Below the pieces are notes generated by a model, which saw only the letters and a list, made by a program, of their open reading frames with translations, was not told the DNA's origin and did not search any database. A DNA stretch of 64,000 bases from Toxorhynchites rutilus septentrionalis (Eukaryota > Arthropoda > Insecta > Diptera > Culicidae), in assembly GCF_029784135.1 (NCBI RefSeq), contig NC_073745.1, forward strand, positions 241,085,946 to 241,149,945. Direction: 5' to 3'. This document shows, one piece after another, positions 22,025 to 33,650 of the stretch. Made by a program: the position numbers and the translations under genes. Numbering within the stretch: the stretch's first letter is position 1; every line of letters starts with the position of its first letter.

Positions 22025-23458
22025 CTATTTACTAGAAAAAATGTTGCTTTTTTTCTTTTCTAACAGCCTCCGATACACTGGACACTGTGTACTATAAGCT
22101 GGGTGGTTTATGTCCAATTTAAATTTTTGCTCTTGATTCACTTTTAAACAATTTACGCACTTAAACTCAGTTGACGAGCATCCAGATGTTATATGTTGTT
22201 CATTACATCTTGAGCATTTATCTTCATTACTACAAACTTTGCTCTTGTGCCCGAATTCTCCACATTTGAAACAACGTAGAACAATAAAGGCCTCAGCAAC
22301 TGAACACTTATCCCATCCGATGCTTACTTTACGAGTACTCATCAGACATCCATAAGTGTCATGATCTACTTCAATAATCGTATTATATTTGTTGTACTTT
22401 AAACGTGGATTTTCATATTCTGCAACAACTTTAACATCTCCAATCTTGATGTCATCATTTTGACTTTTTAAAAGATCTACGAAAACGTCTGAGGAATATC
22501 GATCACTCATTCCTAATATCTTCAATCTTGGTTTTAATGGTTTGGGAACAACAGCGCTAAACTTCTCTCCCAGATTACTTTCTATGTTATTTTTCAAGTT
22601 TTCAATGTTATCCCCTGCCGCACACTCAACAATAATCGAGCCGTCTTTCCCGTTCCTAAAATTGCTAATTTTATGGATTCTTGGATTTAATTTTTCTTTT
22701 AAAAATTTTCTGGTTTCGTCATTATTTTGCGACTCGACAGGTTTAATTACGATAACAGGGCAAACCTTACGTTTTTTTACGGATTTTGAACTCTTTAATA
22801 CACTTGCATACGAGCGTGCATTGTTTTCAACCTTTTCGTCATTACCATTGTCATTAATTTCTATTTGTATCGGTTCCTCGCGCTTATTCATTATAATTTG
22901 TTTTTTCCTACTAGGGCAGTCCGGTTCCGAACCAGCTGTTCTATTACTCAGAGTACGTTTCCTGTTCATCCCAGCTAATTTTTTATCATCGTTACTATTT
23001 TCAACAATTGAACTTTTCAATTCTTTCAAATGTTGAGAAATACTGATATCAATACTTCCCATCTTTTGAACTAGCCGTTCATCGAAAGATCTGATCAGTT
23101 TCTCCATCTCTCTTTCCATTGCAATCTTTATTTGATCATCGATGTTTTTCTGGATCTCGCTTAAAGAAAGTGAGAGAGAAGAGATTTTTTCCATCTCTTT
23201 CTTCACTTCTCCGAAGTCCAGAATATCATCTCGCGAACAATAACTCTTATCCGACAAACATTCAGTACACTTAAACTGAACATTTTCATTCTCAGCTATA
23301 AGTTTTGCAGCTGCTTTTGTGAGGGATGTACAGCGCCGATGATATCGAGCGCCGCAAATTCCCCCGCAAACAACTGGATCATCATTGATCATTATTTTAC
23401 TTTCACACACTCTGCACACACTCATCTTGCATACAATATCCCGTGCAAGCGCCAGCAA
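22025..23458 (-). CDS. LINE ORF1 protein (PHD-like finger plus zinc knuckles)
   Basis: An intact frame of 477 codons. The N-terminus has a PHD-like cysteine/histidine cluster (CRVCESK, CGGICGARYHRRC, then CTEC, about residues 15-70). A charged, probably coiled-coil segment with heptad-like leucines follows (SSLSLSLSEIQKNI onward), then a basic region. Near residues 395-430 lies a CCHC knuckle CFKCGEFGHKSKVC with a second CSRCNEQHITSGC and a final FKCVNC. Such proteins bind the element's RNA during retrotransposition. An internal methionine at codon 12 (MSVCRVC) is an alternative start. The ORF ends 37 bases before ORF2 begins. Confidence 0.85.
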   Translation of the reverse strand: MLALARDIVCKMSVCRVCESKIMINDDPVVCGGICGARYHRRCTSLTKAAAKLIAENENVQFKCTECLSDKSYCSRDDILDFGEVKKEMEKISSLSLSLSEIQKNIDDQIKIAMEREMEKLIRSFDERLVQKMGSIDISISQHLKELKSSIVENSNDDKKLAGMNRKRTLSNRTAGSEPDCPSRKKQIIMNKREEPIQIEINDNGNDEKVENNARSYASVLKSSKSVKKRKVCPVIVIKPVESQNNDETRKFLKEKLNPRIHKISNFRNGKDGSIIVECAAGDNIENLKNNIESNLGEKFSAVVPKPLKPRLKILGMSDRYSSDVFVDLLKSQNDDIKIGDVKVVAEYENPRLKYNKYNTIIEVDHDTYGCLMSTRKVSIGWDKCSVAEAFIVLRCFKCGEFGHKSKVCSNEDKCSRCNEQHITSGCSSTEFKCVNCLKVNQEQKFKLDINHPAYSTQCPVYRRLLEKKKSNIFSSK

Positions 23459-23737
23459 TAGCTAAGAACAAAACACACATTGAACACAAAGGGACAACCA
23501 AACAATTATATCGCTACAGCCGCCACCAAAGCGATAGCAGACCGTAGCGTTATTTTCAATTTAAATGATGAAAACCAGAGTAAATGAAAGCATGCACTTA
23601 TACTTATCTGGATCATCGGTTTAATTAAACGTTGGACACAACTTTTTTCACGTTTGCACACAATTTCACATACAAAATATTAAATTGAACGGAGCACAAT
23701 TTCTACACAAGCTACCATGTTCGCAATTCAAATCAGC

Positions 23738-23885
23738 AATCCTGGAATACATTCAAGGCGTGTTATTTGGCCTAAGAAATCTCAACCAAGTGTTAATAAA
23801 TGACGCTAGTTAATACATACGTTGAGACGGCAAAAGTTCCACAAGGGAACGTTAACGCCATTCAAGAAGAAGAAGACATGCTGCA
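23738..23885 (+). mobile_element. Feilai-like SINE, 3' part
   Basis: It begins inside the body (GGAATACATTCAAGGCGTG) and runs through TTGGCCTAAGAAATCTCAAC, ACGTTGAGACGGC, a stretch on GGGAACGTTAACGCCATTC, and the AAGAAGAAGAAGA tail. The tRNA-like head is missing and is not found beyond the LINE that abuts it. Confidence 0.75.
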
Positions 23886-23993
23886 AATCAATGGTTGTTG
23901 GTTGTCGAAGTACATCTGTTGCTTCAGCAACGAACCGAAACACTTTCCATAATTATATTTTGGTGAAAATATACTAAAATTTCCCTAGAACAA

Positions 23994-25183
23994 TCTATAT
24001 ATATATAAAAATGGATTTCTGTCTGTCTGTCTGATTCTTATGGACTCGGAAGCTACTGAACCGATCAACATGAAAACTGGTATGTAGGGGTTTTTGGGGC
24101 CGGTGAAGGTTTTCGTGATAGTTTGAGACCCCTCTTTAAGGGGAGGGGGGCTGCCATACAAATTAAACACAAATTTATTCATTACACGGGAATTATTCAG
24201 GCGAATGAAACCAAATTAGGCATATTGAGGTTTTAAGCTGCAATAAATGTTTCTATGGTGGTTAGACTCTCCACCCCCCCCCCCCTCTTTAAGGGGGGGG
24301 CTGCCATACAAATGAAACACAAATTTCTGTATAACTCGAAAACTAATCAAGCAAATGGAGCCAAATTTGACATGTGAAGATTTTACGGGGCACGAAACGT
24401 TTCTATGGGAAATACACTCCTCCCCCTTCTCTTAGGGGGGCTACCAGACACACGAAACACAAACTTCTGCATAACTCGAGGTTTTTGGGTATGAGAAATG
24501 GTTCTATAATGGTATGACACTCCTCCCTTCTCTGGAATGAAGAGGGGGTCCCATAAGAATATTACACATATTTAAACCAAAAATATTCCAACCAAACATG
24601 ACAATTGAAAATTTTCTGAAAACTTTGAAGGAAAAAGGGAAAATTAGGAAAAATAAATTCCCATATGTTCTACAATTACATAGTGACAAGTACTGTTAGT
24701 CCATTTGATGTTTGCGCTAGCGAAATTGATCTTTGTTCGAAACTGGAAATGGAGTTTAATGTGATGAAACGCACTCTTATATCTTCTTCTATCTATACCA
24801 AAAAAAAGATCGCCAGATGTGTTGATAAGAGCAAAACTCGAGGAAGGAATTGTCCGATTTAGGGCTTCCTTTATTCTATCATATTTTCTGTATAAAACAT
24901 TTATTCCATGTAACGGAGAAACATGTTATTTGCAAGTGGTTGAAAAATCTTGAACGAGAATTATGTCTGAAAATAATCTGATATTATAATGATGAGTTTT
25001 GTTAGAAATGCTAGGAATTTTACATTAAAACGTAAATTCAACGGGGTCGAATAGAAGATCAATCAATGAACAGTTCTGTGATTGGACCCATGAACTTGCT
25101 CATAGTAATAAAACGTGAATATTTGAAGGTATTGATAACAAAAAACAAATTTTTGGCGGGACGAAGTTTGCCGGGTCAGCTAG
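23994..25183 (+). mobile_element. Non-autonomous Helitron, complete
   Basis: It begins TCTATATATATATAAAAATGG after an A (23993) and ends GACGAAGTTTGCCGGGTCAG then CTAG, followed by T (25184). That is the Helitron pattern of 5'-TC, 3'-CTAG and insertion between A and T, with no target duplication. The G/C-rich 3' end can form the usual short hairpin. The interior has three copies of the ~143-bp unit found ninefold in the copy at 46362. It encodes no Rep-helicase. Confidence 0.85.
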
Positions 25184-25306
25184 TATAATATATAATTCAT
25201 GGTAACCCTAATGCAACTTTCAAAAAAATTATAAGTCGGTTGTAAAAGATAGAATTGGGATATGTTTGAAGAATTACATCGTTAAACTCTTTGATAATGA
25301 TATGGT

Positions 25307-25322
25307 GGCCCTAGAAAGGGCC
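25307..25322 (-). other. Histone-type 3' stem-loop relic
   Basis: GGCCCTAGAAAGGGCC has a perfect 6-bp stem and a 4-base loop. On the minus strand (GGCCCT TTCT AGGGCC) it resembles the 3' processing hairpin of replication-dependent histone mRNAs, although the last loop base departs from the usual form. No histone coding sequence was found where one would expect it, above 25330. It is probably a relic, possibly chance. Confidence 0.35.
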
Positions 25323-25449
25323 GTTTTGTTTGTTGTTGGGTATTGTTTGTTCACTAAAACAAGTGTTTACAACCGAGTGATGATGACAGAAGGATGGTGA
25401 TAAGTCGTTGGATGGTGCGAATCACGATAGAAGATGTGGAACGAGATAC

Positions 25450-25715
25450 GAGGATCGTTCAAAAAATAAGTTTCAGTGCCTCAGAAATCGCGAAAAAATA
25501 AAGTTAGGACAAAAAATCAAGGTAATTTTTGTAATCTACGTTTTATTTCCCATTTTTCTACATAATCGCCATAACGCTCAAGGAATTTTTCATAGTGTTG
25601 CGCTAGTTTTTCTATTCCTAGCGCGAAGTGCGTAGCGTCCAACTTTTTGAAGTATGATGTAACTACGTCACGAATTTTTTCAGTGTTATTGAATCGTTGA
25701 CCGTCGAACGCCTGA
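25450..25715 (-). pseudogene. mariner-type transposase, C-terminal relic
   Basis: On the minus strand a frame that ends at 25518 reads AFDGQRFNNTEKIRDVVTSY, FKKLDATHFALGIEKLAQHY and GDYVEK. This is the usual tail of mariner-superfamily transposases (short amphipathic helices, then a G-YV-K ending). Beyond the stop, GAACGATCCTCGTATCTCG-like sequence at 25445-25475 looks like a mariner terminal repeat. The catalytic part upstream is not recognisable. Confidence 0.6.
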
Positions 25716-28020
25716 AATTTGAAAAAATCGGAAATTTTCCACGATGCAATCGGTTTTCGTTATTCAATTTGTACCTCTAATATGTTCCCGAAAAACGGTA
25801 ATCCTACGTCAAAAAAACTTTTTTATATAAAGTTGAATAAAATAACAGGGACTACAACATTATCGAACCGTTTACCACTATTTATAAAGATTAAAAAGTT
25901 AGATTTTTTATTTCACCTAAAATTTTGGTCACCCTATTTTTGATTAGCATGAAAATGAGCGCTTCATCAAAAGGAACAACTTTGTTGAAGACAGTTTTTG
26001 TCACGAGAGTAACTGTCTGCAAATTTCCACCTAAATTCGCTCCCTGGATCATTGTGCATTGGTAACACTCCATATCAATCACCCTACAGGGGAAATCCGA
26101 AAAAAGGGAGCAATACAAAAACGAGAGAATTGGAAGCGTTTAATTGCCCATTTTAGGGCTTGTCCTGGGAAAGTGTCAGGAATTTGCGACCGTATCGACA
26201 TAATGGGTAAGGGTTATTATTAGTTACACTGCTCCTGTGGGAACAACGTAGGACCGTTCCGGGTAGCTTGGCACGGTAATTTCAGCACACGCAAAAACAT
26301 ATGTTCTGTGCGAAAATTGGTTCGTTAACTGCTGGTGCTGGTAGACTTCGTGCGAGTATTGTATTCAAAAATAAATCACCCGATAGCGTGTCTCGTAGAT
26401 GAACGGGATTTCCGTAGGTATATGGTATATCAAGTGTATCAAACATTAGCTGACTCTGATTATAAAACTAAAGTGCATGAACTTTGAGCATAACGCTATA
26501 TTTCGAGCATTCATTAACAACATTTATTGGTTTATGCAAATAAGACCTGTTAATCAAATTAAGCCACCCGCAGATGGTCGTTGACAATATTTCGGCATGA
26601 TGACAAAAATGCTAATTTAATGGCATTTCCCTCGACTCAGAGCCGGTATAGCATCCCGTGATAGTAACTGGTCTAAGCCGTTATCACTCTTTCTATGCTA
26701 TCTCAACATCCCACCGGTGGATTATTTGCATTCGTCTGCCCCTGTCCATTTCGGCAAAGACAAGGAAGATGAGTTGACCTGTCCTGCCGCAAGCATTTGT
26801 CGGGGCCATCCGGGCCGCAGAAATGTAGGTAGGTAACTGTAAAAAAAATATGAGCAGAGTTGTAACACCCGCGGGGCAACCAAGGGTAGCAGCCTCCGTA
26901 AAATCGAACACAATCGACCGCGAATGGAAGTGTGCTAAGAAATCGCGCACGGAATAATTACGGTCCCACCGAAGGAAATGGCGAATCAAAACAAAAAGAC
27001 CAAGAATTGAGGAATCATTTGTCCGATCCAGTGGCGAACGGTTCTGAGGCTGTTAAACTTATTCCATCTGTTCGCTCGCCTGCAGAAATTTATCGCGGGA
27101 AAATATGTCTCTTCGTTCGTTCGAGTCTTTTGTTTGGTTTTTAGAAAATGAGTCCAAGCCTTGTTTGTTTTTTCCGCCTCTGAATTGTTATTGATTGTCG
27201 GTGCAACAATTCCGCGGAATTTACTTACTTTTCAGAAGCCACCGAAGGCTAACTGTAATTATCGGAAGCTGATTGTTTGTTTAAAATTATTATCAATTTA
27301 TCGGAAGACAAACATTTTGAAACGTTCAACACAGCAGGAAACTTGGTTCGTTTACAATCACTTATATGGCTACAATTATCGGAAAAATCGAGATATACTG
27401 AGAACAGTACTCACGATTGCTTGATAGACGGTGCATTACCAAGAACAGAAACCTTTCCCAAGAAGTTGGGTTACTCCTGCGGTTGATATCGGATGCCTTT
27501 TGCGAGCAGACACAAACAGTAATTAACGTTTTATCTGCTGCAGTGGCAGCAGCAACGGTCAATCAATTCATCACGGTGTTCTCATTTCCTTTCGAGACCT
27601 GTTCGGCCGGTTCTGTGGTTTCCTGTCCGAAGAGTTATTATGTACGGAGCAAAGACCAGCATATGAACTATTTTCGTTGAAGCAGATTGTAAAAGAGAAA
27701 AAAACATACACACCGAGTTTGCAAACCGGCAATTTAAAATTACCCAGTGATGGTTTTAAAACGACTGATAACGGTTGCAGTGACGGTTGCTTACCAGACA
27801 TTTCCAACGGAGTTTCACACCTAAACACATTCGCCTCGTTGTAAGACATGTTCTCAGGGCCTGTGAAATTAATTGTGTGGTTATATGAGCGTTTATCTTC
27901 TTGAACAAACTCTAAGAATAAACATATTTCAATGATATTTTTGCTGGTGTTTTTCGAAAATTTGTTAAGTTCGATTCTGGACGCTCTGTAGTGCTCCTAC
28001 AGGTCGGTTAGGGAACGTTG
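25716..28020. other. Unassigned island, partly GC-richer
   Basis: About 2.3 kb without a recognised element. Bases 26640-27130 are GC-richer, with overlapping minus-strand frames (26693-26989). From 27150 to 27850 there are several frames of 66-92 codons on both strands, none with a domain I know. A TCCTACGTCA word occurs at 25801. The stretch 26000-27850 is the best candidate here for unique host DNA, but no exon can be supported. Confidence 0.3.
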
Positions 28021-28029
28021 TGATAGCAG

Positions 28030-28955
28030 ATATCCATATAAATAAAAATGTAAGGCAAAATCTGTTGGTAAGCGGAAAACCACAAGAAGGTATAGTCCGA
28101 TTTTAGCCTCCTGTATTTTGTTTTATTCGTTTCTTCCCGTAGATCAATCTAGTGGAGAGAAAAATCGGAAAATTCTGAAGGAAGGTCGGAAAATTCGGAA
28201 AATTGAATTCCCATATGTTCTACAATTGTGTGCTCCCTTGGTCGAGTGGTAAGCGTCATAACTAACATGCTGGGTGTTCGGGTTCGATTCCCGTTCTGGT
28301 CGGGGGAATTTTTCGTCAAAGAAATTTCCTCCGACTTGCACTGTGATCACGCGTATTCTAGAGCTTGCCACTCAAAATGCATTCAAGGCGTGTTATTTGG
28401 CATAGAAATCTCAACTAAGTACTAATAAAAATGACGCAAGTAATACTACGTTGAGACGGCGAAGTTCCTCTAGGAACGTTAGTGCCATTGAAGAAGAAGA
28501 AGATGTTCTACAATTAGCTAAGCGTTGTTAGTCTATTTGATGTTGGCGCTAACGAATTTGATTTTTGTTCGAAAGTGGAAATGGATTTTCAGACGGGATA
28601 ACGCATTCCTATATTTTCTATCTATATAAACAAAAATGGAAGGCCAAATGTGTTGGTGTGCCCTAAGCCCGAGGAAGGAATGGTCCGATTTGAGCTGTCT
28701 TTATTTTGTAATATTCTCTGTATCAAACATGTATTCCATGCAACGGAGAAACATGTTATTTCCAAATGCTTGAAGAATCTTGATCGAGAATTGTGTCTGA
28801 AAATAATTTTATATTATAAGGACGAATTTTTGAACAATTTATAGTAGAAGGAAATTGTAAAGGGTCAAAGGGTAATCAATCAAGTGGTCAAGTTTGACAA
28901 TTGCAAAATGTTTGAACCACGTTCAGAAACTATTTTGGAAGGTATTGAAACCAAT
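28030..28955 (+). mobile_element. Helitron fragment interrupted by a SINE
   Basis: Outside the SINE this aligns with 24590-25130 of the Helitron at 23994. Shared blocks include CCCATATGTTCTACAATT, GTTAGTCTATTTGATGTT, CCGAGGAAGGAATGGTCCG, GGAGAAACATGTTATTT and GAGAATTGTGTCTGAAAATA. The TC head and the CTAG end are missing. A short partial duplicate of the same body lies at 28030-28130. Confidence 0.75.
28228..28502 (+). mobile_element. Feilai-like SINE, full length with 13-bp duplication
   Basis: This is the best-preserved copy. It has the A box TTGGTCGAGTGGTAAGCGTC, B box GGGTTCGATTCCC, TTTTTCGTCAAAGAAATTTC, CACGCGTATTCTAGAGCTTG, the unique body to ACGTTGAGACGGCGAAG, AGGAACGTTAGTGCCATTG, and an AAGAAGAAGAAG tail. 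ATGTTCTACAATT at 28215-28227 and 28503-28515 is an exact 13-bp target duplication taken from the Helitron it entered. Confidence 0.92.
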
Positions 28956-30024
28956 TAGTACAAATCAATGACTCTCGGATACCAAAAAAATAAAATTTCA
29001 AAAAATATACAGTCCGAATGATTACCCTGTGGCAGCTGCTAATCAGATTGCTTACTAATGAACTATAAAACGTACGTGGATATGAATTCTGGAGCAGTCT
29101 CCCGGGTAAAAGTTCTATGTTTCCACGTTAATCAGCAGGGTGACCAGAACTACAGATTGATCTGTATTTCTGTATCTGTATTTCAAAACCAAGAATCTAT
29201 AGTTACAGATCACAGATTTCTGGGTTTTCACATTGTACCTACAGATTTTTAAAAGATTATTCCAATATTAATTATGGGTTAATGTTAATAATATTTCAGT
29301 GTGAGATTGTGTATAGCACAAAGATATACGGTGGGTTTCTTATTTCTGCTAGTTATTTTCGCTTGATTGCCGACAAACGAACGATTTCCGAATAAAACAC
29401 AATATTGGACAGATCCTATATTTTAAGTTCTATTTTATTTTTTTGAGTCGAGGTGAACCAGCATAATAGCCAGCATAAACCAGCATTATATCTTTCTTGA
29501 AAAAAATCGACTTTTTCCATAATAATCGCAAAAAATATCGTAAACAATTGAAATTTCTTGGCTACCAGAAAGGAAAAGATCCATAGCTTTCCGCTAAATG
29601 AATCTCATCAACCAATCTTCCTTTGTTTGCATATTTTGAGTAAACTTCGAACTTATTTACAACAGCTTTTCTTAACGCTGACCTTTTCAGTTTGTCTGAT
29701 AGCCTTTTTCAAGGCATGAGGCGAAAACACTTTTGAGTTTGAAGCCTTTTTAATACCAGCAACAAAAGAAAAGGAATAATTTCCATACAACACAGGAATG
29801 AGTAGCGCCCCCTTTGTTCTGCCAACATCAGGATCAATCGTGCACGAATCGTTCGCTTCATAATACATGCTCAGAATATGTACTATGTATGCCCAATACA
29901 GTGCTTCCATATACAGTAAAGACCCACAAGAGGGAAATCACTATCTGCTCCATCTCCCTTCCTCTATTTTTCTGTTCTATAACATATCTCACTTACATCA
30001 TCCATCATAGAGTTTGAACCTATC
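28956..30024. other. Unassigned, with a decayed TIR-like patch
   Basis: Bases 29132-29255 repeat the words ACAGAT and CTGTAT and start CAGGGTGACCAG, recalling the ends of the MITE at 55109. This may be a degraded solo end. The minus-strand frame 29653-29910 (85 codons) has no known domain. Otherwise nothing is recognised. Confidence 0.3.
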
Positions 30025-30028
30025 TTAA

Positions 30029-30174
30029 CACGTTGAGCCCCACGTCTGTCCCTAGGGGTTTTCTATTTATAAAATAAGTATTTTTGAGAACTGCGACCGA
30101 CCGTAATATTGTGCAAATGCTCTTGATGCGGGCTGAATGAAAAGCACAGCAAGAGAAAATCGGGGCTCAACGTG
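30029..30174. mobile_element. piggyBac-type MITE with TTAA duplication
   Basis: TTAA at 30025-30028 is followed by CACGTTGAGCCCC, and GGGGCTCAACGTG precedes TTAA at 30175-30178. The 13-bp inverted repeats are perfect. The element is only 146 bp and cannot code. TTAA duplication and size fit a MITE mobilised by a piggyBac transposase. Confidence 0.85.
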
Positions 30175-30405
30175 TTAATGAATGAAATTTCCTGACATTT
30201 AACTGGAGAGTGGCGTCCTGTTTCCTCTAGTTCGAACTAGGGTGCAAAAGCCTGTGTCGTATATGCATTGGTTAACGTCAAGTTGAATAAATTAAACTGT
30301 TTTTTTTCTCTAACAAATGCACAATGAATTTGAAGTACAAAAATGCACTCACATCGTCGAAGACATTTTCATTAGCTAGACGTACTGATTTGGTATTTCT
30401 TAAGT

Positions 30406-31613
30406 GGCCCTTACACGAATAGTAGCATTGACATTATCAGTAATGGCAATACGAGCGAGACACACTCCATTCGGCATTATCATTATTCTTGAACCCTACA
30501 CGATCATTTTTATTGCTTTGAGGAATGTAGCAACTCTAGCTTTCATAGTCGTAAGAGAAATTAACACATTTTCGAAATGAAAATTATCAATTAAACTCAA
30601 TTTTATTATATTGTATAAATATCCTCATCAATAATTTGAAAGGTTTTCTGCAAACAAATAAAAAAAAATCTAGAACGAAAGTTGTTACTAATAATGGTTT
30701 CTAATTGTAATTTTGTAAATTGTAAACAATTTGATCTGTTATTATAATGTCTTTCAGTGATAGATGAAGAAGATTCAGAACAATATGTTATGAGCATTCG
30801 AAAACCATTTTGAAATTCTTTTAACAATTTAAATCTATTAAATCTATTAATTGATCTATTAACAATTTAAAACTGTATTTTTCAATAGTAATCTCGATAG
30901 CTTATGTTCGATTCATTACTATTCAATACCTTCGTAGATGTCGACACCGTATCTTACCCGTGTGCTTCACCCCCGTAACTGGGTAATAGATGTCGACACT
31001 GTATCGTCGCCATCGCGAATTCACATTTAAAGCTTCGTGTTTTTTCGTTGTTAAGCGAAAATGATAACGGGTTTTCAGGTAGAAGAAACAAACTTTTAAA
31101 ATCAAAAAGTAGAAATGAAAATCATTTTTTTCGCATCAAATATGATGTTCTATGTAATAGAGTAACAGGTTTTTCGTGAATGGTGAAAGAGTCTTAAGCT
31201 AAAACTAATTCTGGTGGTAATTTTATTTTGTACTAATGAGTTTTGGTAGGAATTTCAGAAAAAATATAAAAAATTGGTCGAGTAAGGTTCAGTGCTACGT
31301 GTTTTATGCATTCAAGTAACAGCAAATAATAATTTTCATTCAAATTTTAAGAATTTAAAATTGTCTTGGACCCACTAACCTGATAGAGATTAAATTACCT
31401 CACAAACATAGATTTTAACACAAGATGTCGCACAGTATTCTAGACACCTCGAATGATAGTGTCCCTGCTCATTTACAGTAATGATGAAGCGAGATCAGAA
31501 AATCCGGATTTGCATCATTATTGCCTATCATATCAATTTTGTTAACCTTACACGATCATTGTTATTGTCATTCTGACGAAGTAATGTCATTATTATTTAT
31601 CGTGTAAGGGACC
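30406..31613. mobile_element. MITE-like element with CCCTTACACGA ends
   Basis: The left end reads GGCCCTTACACGAATAG and the right end, on the minus strand, GGTCCCTTACACGATAAAT. About 50-90 bases inside each end the word TACACGATCATT appears again (30491 and 31550, opposite orientation), so the termini are compound. The 1.1-kb interior has a short direct repeat of ATGTCGACAC-GTATC (30936 and 30988) and no transposase. The target duplication is unclear. Confidence 0.6.
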
Positions 31614-31632
31614 CTTTACATCACGCCTTCGA

Positions 31633-31718
31633 TGCTGTTGAAAATCCGGGTTCCTCCAAATTTTGTGGCTTATTAACATAGCAACGGTCTTTCACGTACT
31701 TCCAGAGAAAGTAATCGA
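31633..31718 (-). pseudogene. mariner/Tc1-superfamily transposase scrap
   Basis: One minus-strand frame reads DYFLWKYVKDRCYVNKPQN then LEEPG. This is the conserved stretch right after the last catalytic aspartate in many mariner-superfamily proteins (D-FLWG-LKD-VY---P). The surrounding sequence is too decayed to extend it. Confidence 0.5.
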
Positions 31719-32164
31719 CGACAAGAAATGTTGAAATTCTTACCATAAGAGGACAAAGTTTCATTAAGGCTTCGGTTGCTCGAGTAATACGATTTCACTA
31801 AAAATACACGTTCTTGTAAATTGTACATATTGCCGTAGCCGTATATTATCGTCCCGAAGTGGGGAATGCAGTGTTACCATCTACGGAGCGGAAAAAAAAT
31901 AATCTGCGGACACGAAGTACCTGACGATGTTCAACTTTTTCGCTTTTCGCGGTGAAACTGGCAGTACGCGGTGAAACAAGGCATCGAGCGGAGTTGATTG
32001 ACTGTATTCGCCATGACTGCTGCGGATCAACAGATAAGGGCGTCGAAGAATTTTTGTGGCATTTGAAAAAAAAAGTCCATTGAATTATCTTTTGTATTTG
32101 TTTACCATTGCCTCCGAAATTAGTCCATTTTTAATGCATATGTTACCTCGAAGCTGGTATCAAA
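31719..32164. other. Unassigned
   Basis: No element recognised. A GC-richer patch (31850-32040) contains GGTGAAACTGGCAGTACGCG and the near-copy GCGGTGAAACAAGG, with no coding evidence. Confidence 0.25.
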
Positions 32165-32374
32165 TTGGTTTACGGTAAGAAAAATAAAGGTCTTGGAGTG
32201 ACAGCACAATCAACTGACCGTAGCCCAATTGAAAGTGTGTGGTATATTTTTAAAGTAAAGGTTCAGAAAAATTATTCAACAAGTCTGCAACAACTGCGGC
32301 AAGTATTTGCAACTGAGTGGAGCGAAATCGCACAAAAAAGTACAGCTAAGCTTCTTGAATCAATGTCACGGTGA
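32165..32374 (+). pseudogene. Tc1-like transposase, C-terminal relic
   Basis: A 69-codon frame has QSTDRSPIESVWYIFKVKVQ, then STSLQQLRQVFATEWSEIAQ and LLESMSR. It matches the Tc1-family end (QSPDLNPIE-LW--LK, then EW--I, then L--SM-R), including the catalytic glutamate in PIE. Upstream catalytic residues are not recognisable. Dead relic. Confidence 0.7.
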
Positions 32375-33650
32375 TGTCAATCTTCATTCATGCCAAGGGT
32401 AGTCACATGAAATATTGAAAGAATATCGGGAATAAACTGGATAATATTTTATTACTTTTTTTCACTATTATTTCAATCATCTTATCTCAAAAACTGACCA
32501 AAGTTACTTTCATATCACATGACTATGATTTGATTTTATCCCTACCGATAGAAAAATAAACATCATAAAGAAAAATTGAAAATTGTCCAGGGGATAATAA
32601 ACTTTTTACATATGGTATAAGCTCGAACATTACTGAACCGATTGACGTGAAAATTGGTAATGAAAAGGCTTTCGAATAGGCTTCGAAAGACTGAATAAAA
32701 TCAAGCTCCTCAGCTTTTATGAACAAATAGGGGCAAATCCATATTCATAGATAAGGAAACATTGAGGCAAACCAGCAATTACTGGCGTGTTTCGACATCT
32801 GTTGAACACTATATCACCGTTGGCCTAATGCACGGAACAAAAACAACATTTATAACGATAAAAGCTGACTTGGTGCCACTCCTAAGAATTACCTGGAATA
32901 CTGCAACAGTGTGATGAACTAAATACAGGTCATTCAGTTCTGGTGTGTCATACTGCAGACATTCATTCATATATGATAAATTTCTCAATCAGTAGAACTC
33001 AAATGCGGCTCCCGTGAGCGAGTGGTGGACGGCAAACATATTATGCTCCTTCTATCCAGGAATTTTTCGTCAAAGAATTTTTCAATTTACGTTCGATAAG
33101 TGTATCAAAATGCATTTTTTGCATCTCGTTAATTGGGATCACATGTTATCTGTTATCTGAAATAATGATGTTTGATGGGTTTGTTTCATCAAATATCGTG
33201 TCCAAAATGAAGCTTGTACCATTGCTCCAAAAGACTCAACCTGTTGAAAGCGGCATATGGTGAGTCTGCTCTGAGTGAAAAATGATTAAAGGAGGTGCAA
33301 GTGCCTGCAAAATGGCCGTAAACCTGCCAATGACGAACCTCGCTCTGTAAGTCATATATTATATTATTTACAGATATATACAGATATATTTTCGATAGCT
33401 GAAAATCGAAGAGCATACCAGAATATGTCTAGCCTTTGTATGTCTAGATCAATCGAACTATTATGTAAAGATTCGGGATAAACCAACACAACAACGAAAA
33501 ATAATGTCGAACGTTATCTGCAAAGTATAAAATGTCATTCTCATTCTCATTTCCCATAAATAGAACCCTGATCATCCGCGGGATTGAGTGGCAAGAACAC
33601 TGCGGATAATAAAAATCGCGGGTGACACAATAAACACAAAAAATATATAT
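32375..33650. other. Unassigned, with scraps of Helitron and SINE
   Basis: Bases 32625-32660 (ACTGAACCGATTGACGTG, AAAATTGGTAATG) match the Helitron body. Bases 33003-33090 resemble a much decayed Feilai-like head: GTGAGCGAGTGGTGGACGGC followed by GGAATTTTTCGTCAAAGAA. The rest shows no element or gene. Confidence 0.4.

Larger units (their letters stand above)
19084..23737 (-). mobile_element. Nearly full-length CR1/jockey-like LINE
   Basis: It has two ORFs in the usual non-LTR order on the minus strand, a 5' leader of about 280 bases, and a 3' poly(A) tail seen as poly-T at 19088-19103. ORF1 is uninterrupted and ORF2 has one frameshift. At the 5' side it abuts a headless Feilai-like SINE at 23738, so the 5' end is placed there. 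I could not find a clean target duplication. No RNase H domain follows the RT. The clade name is inferred from motif style only. Confidence 0.85.

Noticed and set aside
20205..23036. Plus-strand frames of 79-164 codons (20205-20633, 21045-21284, 22542-23036)
   Set aside because: They are antisense to well-supported LINE ORF1 and ORF2 on the minus strand.
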